This document shows, in pieces, positions 24,372-33,335 of a stretch of 64,000 nt of DNA; position 1 is the first letter of the stretch, and each line of letters starts with the position of its first letter. The notes beneath the pieces were generated by a model. That model saw nothing but the letters and a program-made list of their open reading frames with translations, had not been told where the DNA came from and did not search any database. This stretch comes from SFFI01 sp964398655 (GTDB taxonomy: Bacteria > Bacillota > Clostridia > Saccharofermentanales > DTU023). Both the position numbers and the translations under genes were made by a program. Location of the stretch: contig CAYNNG010000004.1 of NCBI GenBank assembly GCA_964398655.1, positions 18,462-82,461 on the forward strand, in the 5' to 3' direction.

Positions 24372-26621
24372 GTGGCTACACAAAATAAAACTAAAACTAA
24401 AGGACGTAAATACAGCACGAAGACTATTCGTGTAATCACGGTGCTAGTCTTGGTGTTTTCTGTAGTTTTGGCGGTCGCCTTGCTCAAGGTGCAGGTACTT
24501 AACCACCAAGATATGGCCAAAGCTGCTTCCGACCAGTATTACTCCAATCAGGTGGAGCCTGCCAGGCGGGGCTCGATCTACGATCGCAACGGGGTAAAAT
24601 TAGCCTCCACAAGTTTTGTTTATCGGATTGGTGTTACTCCAGAGCACGTCTACTCACGATCTGGCTCAGTCACGGAAGATCAAATTCTGCAGCGCATGAG
24701 TGAGGACCTGAAATTAGACCGGGCAGAACTGGATCATGCCATGGCGGACAAATCTGTCAGCTATGTGCAAATTGCCAAAGATGTTCCGGAAGAAGATGGG
24801 AAAAAATTAGAGTCCTTCCTGGAGGAGAATTATGTAGGCGGCGTGCGCATGGACAAAGAACCCAAGCGCTATTACACCAATGGTGACCTGGCCAGCCAGG
24901 TATTAGGCTTTGCTTCCTACCAAGAAGGGAAACTGGAGGGCCGTTTGGGTGTTGAGCTGGCTTTTGACGACCTGTTATCTGGCACGGCAGGCTACTCCTA
25001 TGCTGCCCGTGACAACTATTTGAGCCATGGTCTTTTGCCTTATGCTCAAAGCCAAGATAAACCGGCCATGGATGGCTATGAGTTCTACCTGACCCTGGAC
25101 ATGAATATTCAGGAAATTCTCCAGCGGGACCTTGAGGATGCAATTAAGGCCTACGACGCAGTAGAAGATGGCATGGGTATTGTCATGAACCCCTACACTG
25201 GTGAAATTCTGGCCATGGCCTCCTATCCCTATTTCCGCTCCGATGATCCCACTGCGAAACCGCTGGGTATCAAACAAAAGGACTGGGATCCGGGGGATGA
25301 AAAAACTATCCAATGGCTGCAAGAACATGCCTGGCGGAACAAGAATATTTCCAGTTTATATGAGGCTGGTTCTACGATGAAGGCACTCACCGCGGCCATG
25401 GCCTTTGAAGAGAATATTTGCACGGAACAGACACCCTACAATGATGACCCTATACAAGTCTTGGACGCCGAAATATCTTGCTGGACGGGACATGGCCATG
25501 GTACCGAATCCATGGAACAAGCCTTTTGGAATTCCTGCAACCCGGTATTTGTGCAGATTGCCTTGAGTGTGGGCGTAGACCGCTTCTATGACTATATCCG
25601 GTCATTTGGTTTCTATGAAGAAACGGGCTTAGGTTTGCCAGGCGAGGCGGCGTGTATTTTCCATACCAACCCCTCCATCCTAGATATGGCTAACCTCTCC
25701 TTCGGTGAGTCGTCCGGTGTTACGCCTCTACATCTGATGAAGGCCTATGCTGCCCTAGTTAACGGAGGCAAACTAGTTACACCGACCATTGTGCGGGAGA
25801 TGCGAACTCAAGATGGGCAAATCCTAGAGACTTCTTCACCTCAGGTCAGCCGACGGGTAATCTCCACGGAAACTTCCAGCCGTGTTCGTAAGCTCATGGC
25901 GGGTATGGTAGAAAATTCTGCCAGCTATACCAATACTTGGGGCTACCAAATTGGCGGTAAGACCTCTACCTCTGTGGATGAGATGACCGACCAAATCACT
26001 ATTTCTTTTGTGGCGGCTGCCCCGATCGACCATCCCGAGGTAATGGTGTTGATGATCTTGCAAAAACCTAGCAGCTCAGGTGTCGCGGGGACAGAGGCGC
26101 AAATTGTTACGCAAAATACTGCCAGTAAAATCTTGGATTACCTGAATGTGGACCGGAATTATTCTGACCTGGATGCCTACAAATTGGGGAAGTCCATTCG
26201 TACGCCTGACCTGGGCGGGCAAACTCTTACCCAGGCAGCTTCCAGCATGACCTATGAGCAGGTTCAGGTGGTGGCAGGAGATGAGAAAACCTTGGCTGAG
26301 TCCCTTATTAAGTACCAAATCCCTGCGCCGGGCACCCTGATTTATCCGGGATCTAACATTTATGTTTATGAAAAAGAGCCCGAATCGAGGCAAGTGGTTA
26401 TACCGGACCTTAGCAAAATGAACTACAATGAAGTTATAAGCGCATGTAATACTGTAGGCTTGATCCCTCAATTTGAGGGCAGCCTGACGGGCAACTGTGT
26501 AGCGCAAAAAATGGCCTATCCTGACAATCTGCCCGAAGGGTCCGAGGGTAAACCAGGTGACCTAGCAGAATTTGGGAGTGTGATAAAAGTAGCTTTACAG
26601 ATTCCCTCATCTGGGCAATAG
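24372..26621 (+). CDS. Class B penicillin-binding protein with PASTA domains (FtsI/SpoVD type)
   Basis: A 749-residue division transpeptidase. One membrane helix (about 21-40) is followed by the PBP dimerisation domain (RRGSIYDRNGV), the transpeptidase domain, and two C-terminal PASTA-like repeats (about 615-675 and 677-745). Catalytic motifs are S334-T-M-K337, the SxN motif SCN in WNSCNPV, and K530-T-S where most PBPs have KTG. It crosslinks septal peptidoglycan with FtsW. The start is GTG 24372. The dcw position after ftsL fits FtsI/Pbp2B/SpoVD, and I cannot tell division from sporulation roles. The KTS motif may alter beta-lactam affinity. Confidence 0.92.
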   Translation: MATQNKTKTKGRKYSTKTIRVITVLVLVFSVVLAVALLKVQVLNHQDMAKAASDQYYSNQVEPARRGSIYDRNGVKLASTSFVYRIGVTPEHVYSRSGSVTEDQILQRMSEDLKLDRAELDHAMADKSVSYVQIAKDVPEEDGKKLESFLEENYVGGVRMDKEPKRYYTNGDLASQVLGFASYQEGKLEGRLGVELAFDDLLSGTAGYSYAARDNYLSHGLLPYAQSQDKPAMDGYEFYLTLDMNIQEILQRDLEDAIKAYDAVEDGMGIVMNPYTGEILAMASYPYFRSDDPTAKPLGIKQKDWDPGDEKTIQWLQEHAWRNKNISSLYEAGSTMKALTAAMAFEENICTEQTPYNDDPIQVLDAEISCWTGHGHGTESMEQAFWNSCNPVFVQIALSVGVDRFYDYIRSFGFYEETGLGLPGEAACIFHTNPSILDMANLSFGESSGVTPLHLMKAYAALVNGGKLVTPTIVREMRTQDGQILETSSPQVSRRVISTETSSRVRKLMAGMVENSASYTNTWGYQIGGKTSTSVDEMTDQITISFVAAAPIDHPEVMVLMILQKPSSSGVAGTEAQIVTQNTASKILDYLNVDRNYSDLDAYKLGKSIRTPDLGGQTLTQAASSMTYEQVQVVAGDEKTLAESLIKYQIPAPGTLIYPGSNIYVYEKEPESRQVVIPDLSKMNYNEVISACNTVGLIPQFEGSLTGNCVAQKMAYPDNLPEGSEGKPGDLAEFGSVIKVALQIPSSGQ

Positions 26622-26655
26622 CCACATAAAGCAATGAGAAAGTTGAGGTGGACCC

Positions 26656-28131
26656 ATGGCGAGAATTTTACCCGCACAAATTAAATCGTGGACTGCTGGT
26701 GACCTCCACATGTCTAAGGCAAATCGAGAAAACACGGAACATTTTTACCGGGGAATCAGTACCGATACCCGGTCGCTTCGCTCTGGCGAGATCTTCTTAG
26801 CTCTCAAAGGAGAACGTTTTGATGGCCACAACTTCTTACGGCAGGCCATCGCCAAGGGCGCGGGTGCCCTGGTCATGGAAAAATCTAACCCCGAGAGCCA
26901 AAAACTCTTGGAAGAATTTTCTGAGAAGGCGACCCAGCAGCCCGACCTTTTGCTGGTTGACGACAGCCTGGAAGCCTACGGGCAGATCGCTGCGGGCTAC
27001 CGGCAAACCCTGCTGGCCTCCGTTATTGCCATCACGGGCAGCGTAGGGAAGACGACCACCCGGCGGATGGTCTCGGAGGTGATTTCCAGTCAAGTCCATA
27101 CCCATGAGACTGTAGACAATCAAAATAACCGCATCGGCGTACCTCTGACCCTCTTGGAAGCTGACGATGACGACGATGTAATCGTGGCTGAACTGGGTGT
27201 TGACCGTCCCGGCGAAATCAAAATGCTTTCGCAGATTTCTAAACCCGATATTGCCATCTTGACCGCCATTGGCTACAGCCATGCGGCTTTTTTGGGCAGC
27301 CGAGAAAATATCCTCAAGGAAAAAACAGACATCATTTCTGGTATGAAATCCAATGGCCTAGTTCTGCTCAATGGTCAGGACGACAGCCTGCTTTCCTGGG
27401 CCCGTTCCATGCAAAACGAGATTTCTATTTGGCTGGTCTTCAATGAAAAACCAGACCCCAGTCAAACTCAAGGCCTCTCGTACTTTTGGGCGGAAAACTT
27501 AGTGCTTAGCCCAACCAGTACCAGCTTTGTGGTCAAGACCAGCTTGGACTCTGCTATTGCCCTACCTGTACAAATTCCTGCCCCCGGCAAATATCTGGTA
27601 AGGGCAGCCATCTTTGCCCTAGCTTGTACCTATGCTCTTGGTATGGATATGTATAAGGCCGCGGAAGCCTGCCAGCATTTCCACAACACTGGTAACCGGC
27701 AGAATATTGTTAAGTTCCCTACCTGCCTCTTGATTGATGACTCCTACAATGCCTCGCCGGAATCTATCCTTTCGGCTCTGGAAACGCTCAATCTCCTGGC
27801 CAAGCCTGGCCAGCGCAAGATAGCTTGCCTGGGCGGAATTAGGGAACTGGGCTCTTACACCAAGGACCTCCACCGGGACATTGCTAAAACCCTCAAGAAG
27901 GATCCCGTTGATGTTTTGTACCTGGTAGGGGAGGAGATGAAATGGCTCTTGCAGGGGCTGCAGGAAGAAGGTCTCCACGTGGAAACCCATTATTATTCCA
28001 CCACCAGTGAGATCATCCCCGATCTCTTGGAAGACCTGCAGGCCGACGATGTGATTTTAATCAAGGGTTCCCGCTACTACGAGATGGAAAAAATCCACCA
28101 AGCTATAGCGGAACGTTTTTCCCAAGCCTAG
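26656..28131 (+). CDS. murF: UDP-MurNAc-tripeptide--D-alanyl-D-alanine ligase
   Basis: A 491-residue MurF that adds D-Ala-D-Ala to the UDP-MurNAc tripeptide in the cytoplasm. The N-terminal substrate domain has ISTDTRSLRSGEIFLALKG, followed by the P-loop ITGSVGKTTT, the DNQNNRIGVPLT segment, and the C-terminal ligase domain with IDDSYNASPESILSAL. ATG 26656 has TGAGGTGG upstream. In most Firmicutes murE lies between the PBP gene and murF, but here only 34 bases separate them and murE is absent. Confidence 0.95.
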   Translation: MARILPAQIKSWTAGDLHMSKANRENTEHFYRGISTDTRSLRSGEIFLALKGERFDGHNFLRQAIAKGAGALVMEKSNPESQKLLEEFSEKATQQPDLLLVDDSLEAYGQIAAGYRQTLLASVIAITGSVGKTTTRRMVSEVISSQVHTHETVDNQNNRIGVPLTLLEADDDDDVIVAELGVDRPGEIKMLSQISKPDIAILTAIGYSHAAFLGSRENILKEKTDIISGMKSNGLVLLNGQDDSLLSWARSMQNEISIWLVFNEKPDPSQTQGLSYFWAENLVLSPTSTSFVVKTSLDSAIALPVQIPAPGKYLVRAAIFALACTYALGMDMYKAAEACQHFHNTGNRQNIVKFPTCLLIDDSYNASPESILSALETLNLLAKPGQRKIACLGGIRELGSYTKDLHRDIAKTLKKDPVDVLYLVGEEMKWLLQGLQEEGLHVETHYYSTTSEIIPDLLEDLQADDVILIKGSRYYEMEKIHQAIAERFSQA

Positions 28132-28144
28132 AAGGAGCGAGTAG

Positions 28145-29125
28145 GTGGTTCAATTTCTCTTGCCAGCCTTCATGACTTTTGGCCTAACCTTGGTTTGCGG
28201 CTATTTCATTCTGCCCATATTAAGAGAACATGGCATGGGCCAGAAAGTACGTCAGGATGGGCCGCAGACCCACTTGATCAAGAGCGGTACGCCTACACTG
28301 GGTGCCCTCTTCTTTATCCTGCCCACGCTTTTGGCCTTCTTGCTCCGGCTCCTGTTTGTCCGGGGCTGGGATGACTATGCTCCGGCCTTTCTCTTGGCCC
28401 TCTGCTTTGGCCTAGTGGGCTTCGCAGACGACTTTACCAAGGTCCGAATTGACCCCAATGGCCTATCTGTTAAACAGAAAAGTATTGTGATGGGCTTACT
28501 CAGTCTGGGCTTTGCCGTTTATTATGTTTATCTGGGCCCTGCAGCCCCTTATATCCGCCCGCCCTTCGGCGGCGCCCCTGTAGAAATTACTGGCGGCTGG
28601 AAGCTGTTTTACCTGGTCTTCATCACGCTTTACCTGTTTTACATGGCCAATGCGGTTAACTTGTCAGATGGCTTAGATGGCTTGTGCTCCAGCCTGGTAC
28701 TCTGCTCAGGTGTTACGCTGGCCCTGGCCCTCTACCTGCTGGATAAACAGGCCTATGCGCCACTGATTGAGTTAGCTTTGGTCTTAGCGGCAGGGGTCTT
28801 GGGTTTTCTCTTTTTCAACCGCCACCCGGCCTTGGTCTTCATGGGCGATACTGGTTCACTTTATCTGGGAGCGGGACTCGCGGTAATTGCACTTTTAGCG
28901 GGTATTCCCTGGATCATGTTACTTAATGGTTTGGTTTTCATCGTGGAAGGCCTATCCTCACTGCTCCAGACTTTCTACTTTAAGCTGACTAAGGGCAAAA
29001 GATTGTTCCGTATGGCCCCCCTCCATCACCATTTTGAACTGGGTGGCTGGTCAGAGGTAAAAATTGTGTGGACCTTCAGCCTGGTAGGCCTGCTCTGCGG
29101 CCTCTTAGCCCTGGCCTTTATTTAA
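28145..29125 (+). CDS. mraY: Phospho-N-acetylmuramoyl-pentapeptide transferase
   Basis: A 326-residue membrane enzyme with about ten helices that makes lipid I from UDP-MurNAc-pentapeptide and undecaprenyl phosphate. Diagnostic segments are GFADDFTKV, NAVNLSDGLDGL, FMGDTGSLYLG and PLHHHFELGGWSE. The start is GTG 28145 with AAGGAG upstream, 13 bases after murF. Confidence 0.97.
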   Translation: MVQFLLPAFMTFGLTLVCGYFILPILREHGMGQKVRQDGPQTHLIKSGTPTLGALFFILPTLLAFLLRLLFVRGWDDYAPAFLLALCFGLVGFADDFTKVRIDPNGLSVKQKSIVMGLLSLGFAVYYVYLGPAAPYIRPPFGGAPVEITGGWKLFYLVFITLYLFYMANAVNLSDGLDGLCSSLVLCSGVTLALALYLLDKQAYAPLIELALVLAAGVLGFLFFNRHPALVFMGDTGSLYLGAGLAVIALLAGIPWIMLLNGLVFIVEGLSSLLQTFYFKLTKGKRLFRMAPLHHHFELGGWSEVKIVWTFSLVGLLCGLLALAFI

Positions 29126-29137
29126 GAGGAGTTTGCC

Positions 29138-30535
29138 ATGGCAGTAAGTGACCTCAACAAAGCGCGAAAACTCAAGGCAGAGCAGGAGAAAGCTCAAGCC
29201 ACGAGGATTAAAACTAACAGCCAAATCGCCAAGGATATTGACACCTATGGCCGCATTGACTTGCCTTTGCTGTTCGTGTTTTTAATCATTTTATGCTTCG
29301 GCCTGATCATGCTTTTTTCAGCTTCCCTAAGTTCGGCCTATGCCGACCAGGGCGACCCTCTGTACTACGTACGCAGGCAGCTGTTGTTTACGGCTTTAGG
29401 CGGGGCGCTGGTTTTTATTTTGCTGCGTTTTCCCATTCGCTTCTTCAATCGTTTTTTTATGACGATTATTGTCTATGGAGTATGTACCCTGTCGCTCTTG
29501 GCTGTTCTGCTAGCAGGTGTACAAGGAGACTACGGTGCGGTACGTTGGTTAGATATCTTCGGCATTCAGTTCCAGCCTTCAGAGATGTGTAAAGTGGGGG
29601 CGATTTTCTGCTTGGCCACCTATTTTCCTGCTGTGCCGGCCCTGCGCAAGATCCCCCTATTTCATCATCCCCAGGATGAGAAGAAGCAGCTTAAGGCCGA
29701 TGCCTTTCTTTACATCACTTTTCCTGCTCTGGCCATGGGTATTTGGCTCATCTTGATTTTTATTCAGCCTCACCTGTCTGGCGCGCTGATTGTAGGATCC
29801 CTGGTGCTTACCCTCTTTCTCATGGCCAAAATACCTGGCCGGATCTGGCTGCGCGCCCTATTGCAGCTCTTGCCGATCCTCCTAATTGGTATCTTGCTCC
29901 TCACGCTCTTTTACCCGCTTTTACACCAGGGTGAATCTTTCATGACTTTTATTGGTGAACGTTTCGCCCATGTTTTTTCACGCCTGAGTACCTTCTCTAA
30001 TCCCGATGCCGCGTCTGCAGACTCTATCCACCAGATCCAGCAAGCGAGGTACGCCCTGGGGTCAGGAGGCCTCACGGGTAAGGGCCTGGGCATGGGCCGA
30101 CAGAAATCCGGTTTCCTGCCTATGGTTTACAACGACTTTATTCTGCCTTCCATTGGGGAAGAGCTGGGCTTCCTGGGCACGATCTCCGTATTGGTCCTGT
30201 TTGTGCTCTTCTTTTTATGCGGAACCCGCATTAGCCTCAATGCGGTCAACAAATATTCGGCCATGCTGGCCTTTGGGTCCACCTTGCTGATCACGATCCA
30301 GGCTCTGCTGAATATCGCGGTAGCCAGCGAGGTTATACCCACGACCGGTGTGTCTTTGCCTTTCTTTTCCTATGGCGGTACGGCCCACGTCTTCATGATG
30401 CTGGCGGTGGGTTTTATCCTGTCCGTATCTAAAACTGGTCAAAGGGCAGACCCTGAATTGTTGAATATCATCCGGCTCGAAAACGATTACCGTAAGTCCT
30501 ATGGTCGTCATCGGGCTCAGGCAGAACGCGGGTAG
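29138..30535 (+). CDS. ftsW: SEDS-family peptidoglycan polymerase FtsW
   Basis: A 465-residue SEDS protein with a 45-residue cytoplasmic N-terminal extension and about ten membrane helices. Typical elements are LFSASLSSAYA, FQPSEMCKVG, VYNDFILPSIGEELGFLG and GVSLPFFSYGGTAHVFM. FtsW polymerises septal glycan with its cognate class B PBP. murD, which normally precedes ftsW, is missing; mraY ends 12 bases upstream. Confidence 0.93.
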   Translation: MAVSDLNKARKLKAEQEKAQATRIKTNSQIAKDIDTYGRIDLPLLFVFLIILCFGLIMLFSASLSSAYADQGDPLYYVRRQLLFTALGGALVFILLRFPIRFFNRFFMTIIVYGVCTLSLLAVLLAGVQGDYGAVRWLDIFGIQFQPSEMCKVGAIFCLATYFPAVPALRKIPLFHHPQDEKKQLKADAFLYITFPALAMGIWLILIFIQPHLSGALIVGSLVLTLFLMAKIPGRIWLRALLQLLPILLIGILLLTLFYPLLHQGESFMTFIGERFAHVFSRLSTFSNPDAASADSIHQIQQARYALGSGGLTGKGLGMGRQKSGFLPMVYNDFILPSIGEELGFLGTISVLVLFVLFFLCGTRISLNAVNKYSAMLAFGSTLLITIQALLNIAVASEVIPTTGVSLPFFSYGGTAHVFMMLAVGFILSVSKTGQRADPELLNIIRLENDYRKSYGRHRAQAERG

Positions 30536-30539
30536 GCCT

Positions 30540-31670
30540 GTGGTTACTTCTGCTGGCAGCACTTACATTTTCGCGGGCGGCGGCACGGCCGGACACATTA
30601 ATCCTGCCTTGAGTGTGGCGGCGGCTTTGCGGAACTTAGATCCCCAGGCGGAGATACTTTTTTTTGTGAGCCCTGAAGGTCTAGAGAGGGAACTCGTGGC
30701 GCAGGCAGGATTTGCTCAGACTGAAATAAATTGTGCCGCTATCCCCCTGCAAAAAACTTCCTATCCCAAGTTTTTCCTGCAAAATTACCAGGGCTATCGT
30801 GAGGCCCGCAAACTCCTCAAACAAAAGCCGGTAAAGGCGGTCTTGGGGACAGGAGGCTTTGTTTCTTTTCCCCTCTTGATGGCCGCCCATAAAGAGGGCA
30901 TTCCTTCATTTATGCATGAGCAAAATGCCTATCCCGGCCGTGCTAACCGCTTTTTATCCCGGTATTGTCAGGCTATCTGTCTCACTTTTCCCGGCAGTGA
31001 AAAATTCTTTCCGGAGAATCTGCCGGGCTCCTTTGTGCTGACGGGCAACCCTATCCATCCAGACTTCTTCTTGAACAAGCAAGAGTCGGTAAGAGCCCAG
31101 CTGCAGGTGAGTGAAGACTGCGAGCTCGTGGTGGCGGTAGGAGGAAGTTTGGGTGCCCGTTCCTTAAATCTTGCCGTGGAAGGTCTAGTGGCAGAAGAAA
31201 AGTGGCAAGATTTTTTGCAGGCTCACCCCAATTTTCTCCTGGTCTTGTCTACAGGCAAGGTGAATTATCGCTTTCTCCAATCCCAGGAGTCTCCCGACCC
31301 GCATATCCGCTACACCTCCTACCTCGATACCAAGGTGTGGCTGCCCGCCGCGGACCTGTTGATTGGCCGGTCTTCCGCCGGTTTTCTGTCTGAATCTGCG
31401 GCTGCCGCCAAGGCGTCCATTTTAGTGCCTTTTCCCCAGGCTGCGGAAGACCATCAAACTGCCAATGCCCAGGTTTTTCTGGACCGGGGAGCTTCGGTTT
31501 TGGTCAAAGATGACCAACTGGATTCTCGTCGGTTGCTCGCCGTGCTCCAGGAACTTTTAGCCGATAAACCCAAATTGCAAGCTATGTCCCAGGCGGCAGG
31601 ATCTCTAGCTAAGCCTCAGGCGGCAGAAACGCTCGCGGGCTTAATGTACCACGCGCACCGGGAGGATTGA
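30540..31670 (+). CDS. murG: UDP-GlcNAc--undecaprenyl-PP-MurNAc-pentapeptide GlcNAc transferase
   Basis: A 376-residue GT28 enzyme that converts lipid I to lipid II at the inner face of the membrane. The signature GGGTAGHINPALS, HEQNAYPGRANR, VGGSLGARSLN and the C-terminal GRSSAGFLSESAAA are present. I prefer GTG 30540, just after the ftsW stop with GGGTAGG upstream. An in-frame ATG at 30501 would overlap ftsW by 35 bases and add a 13-residue extension not seen in MurG. Confidence 0.94.
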   Translation: MVTSAGSTYIFAGGGTAGHINPALSVAAALRNLDPQAEILFFVSPEGLERELVAQAGFAQTEINCAAIPLQKTSYPKFFLQNYQGYREARKLLKQKPVKAVLGTGGFVSFPLLMAAHKEGIPSFMHEQNAYPGRANRFLSRYCQAICLTFPGSEKFFPENLPGSFVLTGNPIHPDFFLNKQESVRAQLQVSEDCELVVAVGGSLGARSLNLAVEGLVAEEKWQDFLQAHPNFLLVLSTGKVNYRFLQSQESPDPHIRYTSYLDTKVWLPAADLLIGRSSAGFLSESAAAAKASILVPFPQAAEDHQTANAQVFLDRGASVLVKDDQLDSRRLLAVLQELLADKPKLQAMSQAAGSLAKPQAAETLAGLMYHAHRED

Positions 31671-31674
31671 CAAG

Positions 31675-33030
31675 ATGGCTAGCCCCAAAGCTCCCCGTAC
31701 TCCCCAAAATCTTGCCCCCAAAGCTCCGTCTCGAGTACGTCCACCCGTCCAGCGCAAACCTGCAGCCGGCATCCAGCCAAAGCCCTTGCCGCCTAAAGAG
31801 CCAGGTCCGGCGGACAAAGCTAAGCAAGAAGCCGAAGTCAAGATAAGGCCGGTCCAACTACAGGCCAAGACTCCTCCAAAGCCTGTGAGGGTGGCGAATG
31901 TTCCACCTACTAAGCCGAAGCCTGCCCAGGCCCCTCCTGCGTCTAAAAAGTCCGGAAGCCCAGAGTCCAAAACTGAACCCAGAACCCCTCCGCAAGAGGG
32001 CAAACCCGCCTGGCTGGCCAGCCAGGCTGAGGCTGCAGAAAAAAAACAAGGCTCACCAGCCTGGCAAAGCTTTCTGGCAAATGCCAACCTGCCCAAGCTG
32101 GTCACGGCAGTAATCTTAGTTGCTCTCTTGATCATTTTTGCCTTGGCGCCAGCTTTCCGTTTTCAAAAGCTGGATGGCAGCGACCTTTTATTACATACCA
32201 GAGAAGAATTGCTGGAGGCTTCAGGACTCCATTTGGGCCAGCACTTTCTCCGCTCCTACGGCGGATCTATACATGCCCTGCTTACGGGACGTTATGAAGG
32301 AGCAGAGGAGAAAATCCTTAAGACTTTTCCGGAGCTCCGTTCTTTGAGCGTATATTTTAAGTTTCCCTCTACCTTATATTTTGAGGCTGAGGAACGCATC
32401 CCCCTGGCTTTTCTGGACGTAAATGACACCTATGTCACCGTAGACCGCTTTGGGGTCGTCACGGGTTCTTATCAAGAACTGCCCCAGGGCCTGCCGGCCA
32501 TTCGGGGCATAGAACCGGTGCAGATGAGGGTAGGGGAGGCCATCAAAACTAATGCTGACGAAGCCTTAAAGTCCTGTGTCGCAGTCATGGCCGCCCTCGT
32601 GGAAGCCGACTTTGAGAGTCCTGGCGGAACCCTACTCCTGCCGCAGACCAAAGAAATCCGTTCGTCAGGTTATCAGCGGATTCTCCTAACCTTCCAGCCA
32701 GATGGCAGTACGGACCCATTGCGGGTAACCTGCTCTAGCACCCAGACCTTAAAAGAGGACTTCTTGTGGTTGAAAAAAGTTTTAGATTCCAAAGTCTTGC
32801 AGGATAAGCTCCCGGGCAACCTGGACATTTACGGCAGCCAATTGGTTTTCCGTCCCTACAAGGTCAATGCCCAGGGTGAGGAAGAAGATAGTGGCCAGGA
32901 TTATGTCTGGCAGGATGAAGTCTTCGTACCTCAAGAGGATTATCCGGCAGCGGAAGAGGAAGCCCCAGTGGAGGAAGAGGTTCCGGTGGAAGATTATGAG
33001 GCTGGAAATGCCTACGGCGAAGAAGGTTAG
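31675..33030 (+). CDS. ftsQ: Cell division protein FtsQ/DivIB
   Basis: A 451-residue bitopic protein. A Pro/Lys-rich cytoplasmic region (1-140) precedes one membrane helix (VTAVILVALLIIFALAPAF). An extracellular POTRA-like domain follows (LQKLDGSDLL-like start through LRSLSVYFKFPSTLYFEAEER), then the beta domain (PLAFLDVNDTYVTVDRFGVV) and an acidic C-terminal tail. The cytoplasmic region is longer than in Bacillus DivIB. FtsQ/DivIB scaffolds FtsL and DivIC in the divisome. Its place between murG and ftsZ supports the call; ftsA is absent. Confidence 0.88.
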   Translation: MASPKAPRTPQNLAPKAPSRVRPPVQRKPAAGIQPKPLPPKEPGPADKAKQEAEVKIRPVQLQAKTPPKPVRVANVPPTKPKPAQAPPASKKSGSPESKTEPRTPPQEGKPAWLASQAEAAEKKQGSPAWQSFLANANLPKLVTAVILVALLIIFALAPAFRFQKLDGSDLLLHTREELLEASGLHLGQHFLRSYGGSIHALLTGRYEGAEEKILKTFPELRSLSVYFKFPSTLYFEAEERIPLAFLDVNDTYVTVDRFGVVTGSYQELPQGLPAIRGIEPVQMRVGEAIKTNADEALKSCVAVMAALVEADFESPGGTLLLPQTKEIRSSGYQRILLTFQPDGSTDPLRVTCSSTQTLKEDFLWLKKVLDSKVLQDKLPGNLDIYGSQLVFRPYKVNAQGEEEDSGQDYVWQDEVFVPQEDYPAAEEEAPVEEEVPVEDYEAGNAYGEEG

Positions 33031-33062
33031 CGATATATCTGCTAAAGAAGATTTGTAACATA

Positions 33063-33282
33063 CTTGTAAACTTGCCATGACCTCCTTGTGATGAGACTGA
33101 AAGCTACCAGTCATGATGTCTTGCTTTTATTCCCCAGTGGTAGTTACTGCAACCAAAACTTAATAAACTAGCTTGTTATAGCCATTTAAGTCGTGTAGAA
33201 TATGAGAAGTATTTTACATTTATGAAGTCTATTAGGGCGATTGGACTTTACAGAGCAATTATCTTGTAAACTTGTTATGACA
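33063..33282 (+). repeat. Direct repeat pair 200 bp apart upstream of ftsZ
   Basis: CTTGTAAACTTG(C/T)(C/T)ATGAC occurs at 33063 and again at 33263, exactly 200 bases later. The second copy also contains the palindrome CTTGT-TATG-ACAAG (33272-33285). A partial match (CTTGTTAT) lies at 33172. The 305-base interval from 33031 to 33335 holds no gene, only these repeats and the promoter below. Confidence 0.6.
33173..33201 (+). promoter_or_regulatory. Candidate ftsZ promoter
   Basis: TTGTTA (33173-33178), a 17-base spacer and TAGAAT (33196-33201) resemble a housekeeping promoter. A second possible -10 (TATAAG, 33285) lies next to the downstream repeat. Separate transcription of ftsZ from the upstream dcw genes is common. 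Confidence 0.5.
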
Positions 33283-33335
33283 AGTATAAGACTAGAACGC
33301 TGAGCGGGGTTAATCGCTGGAAAGGAGCTGTTCTT

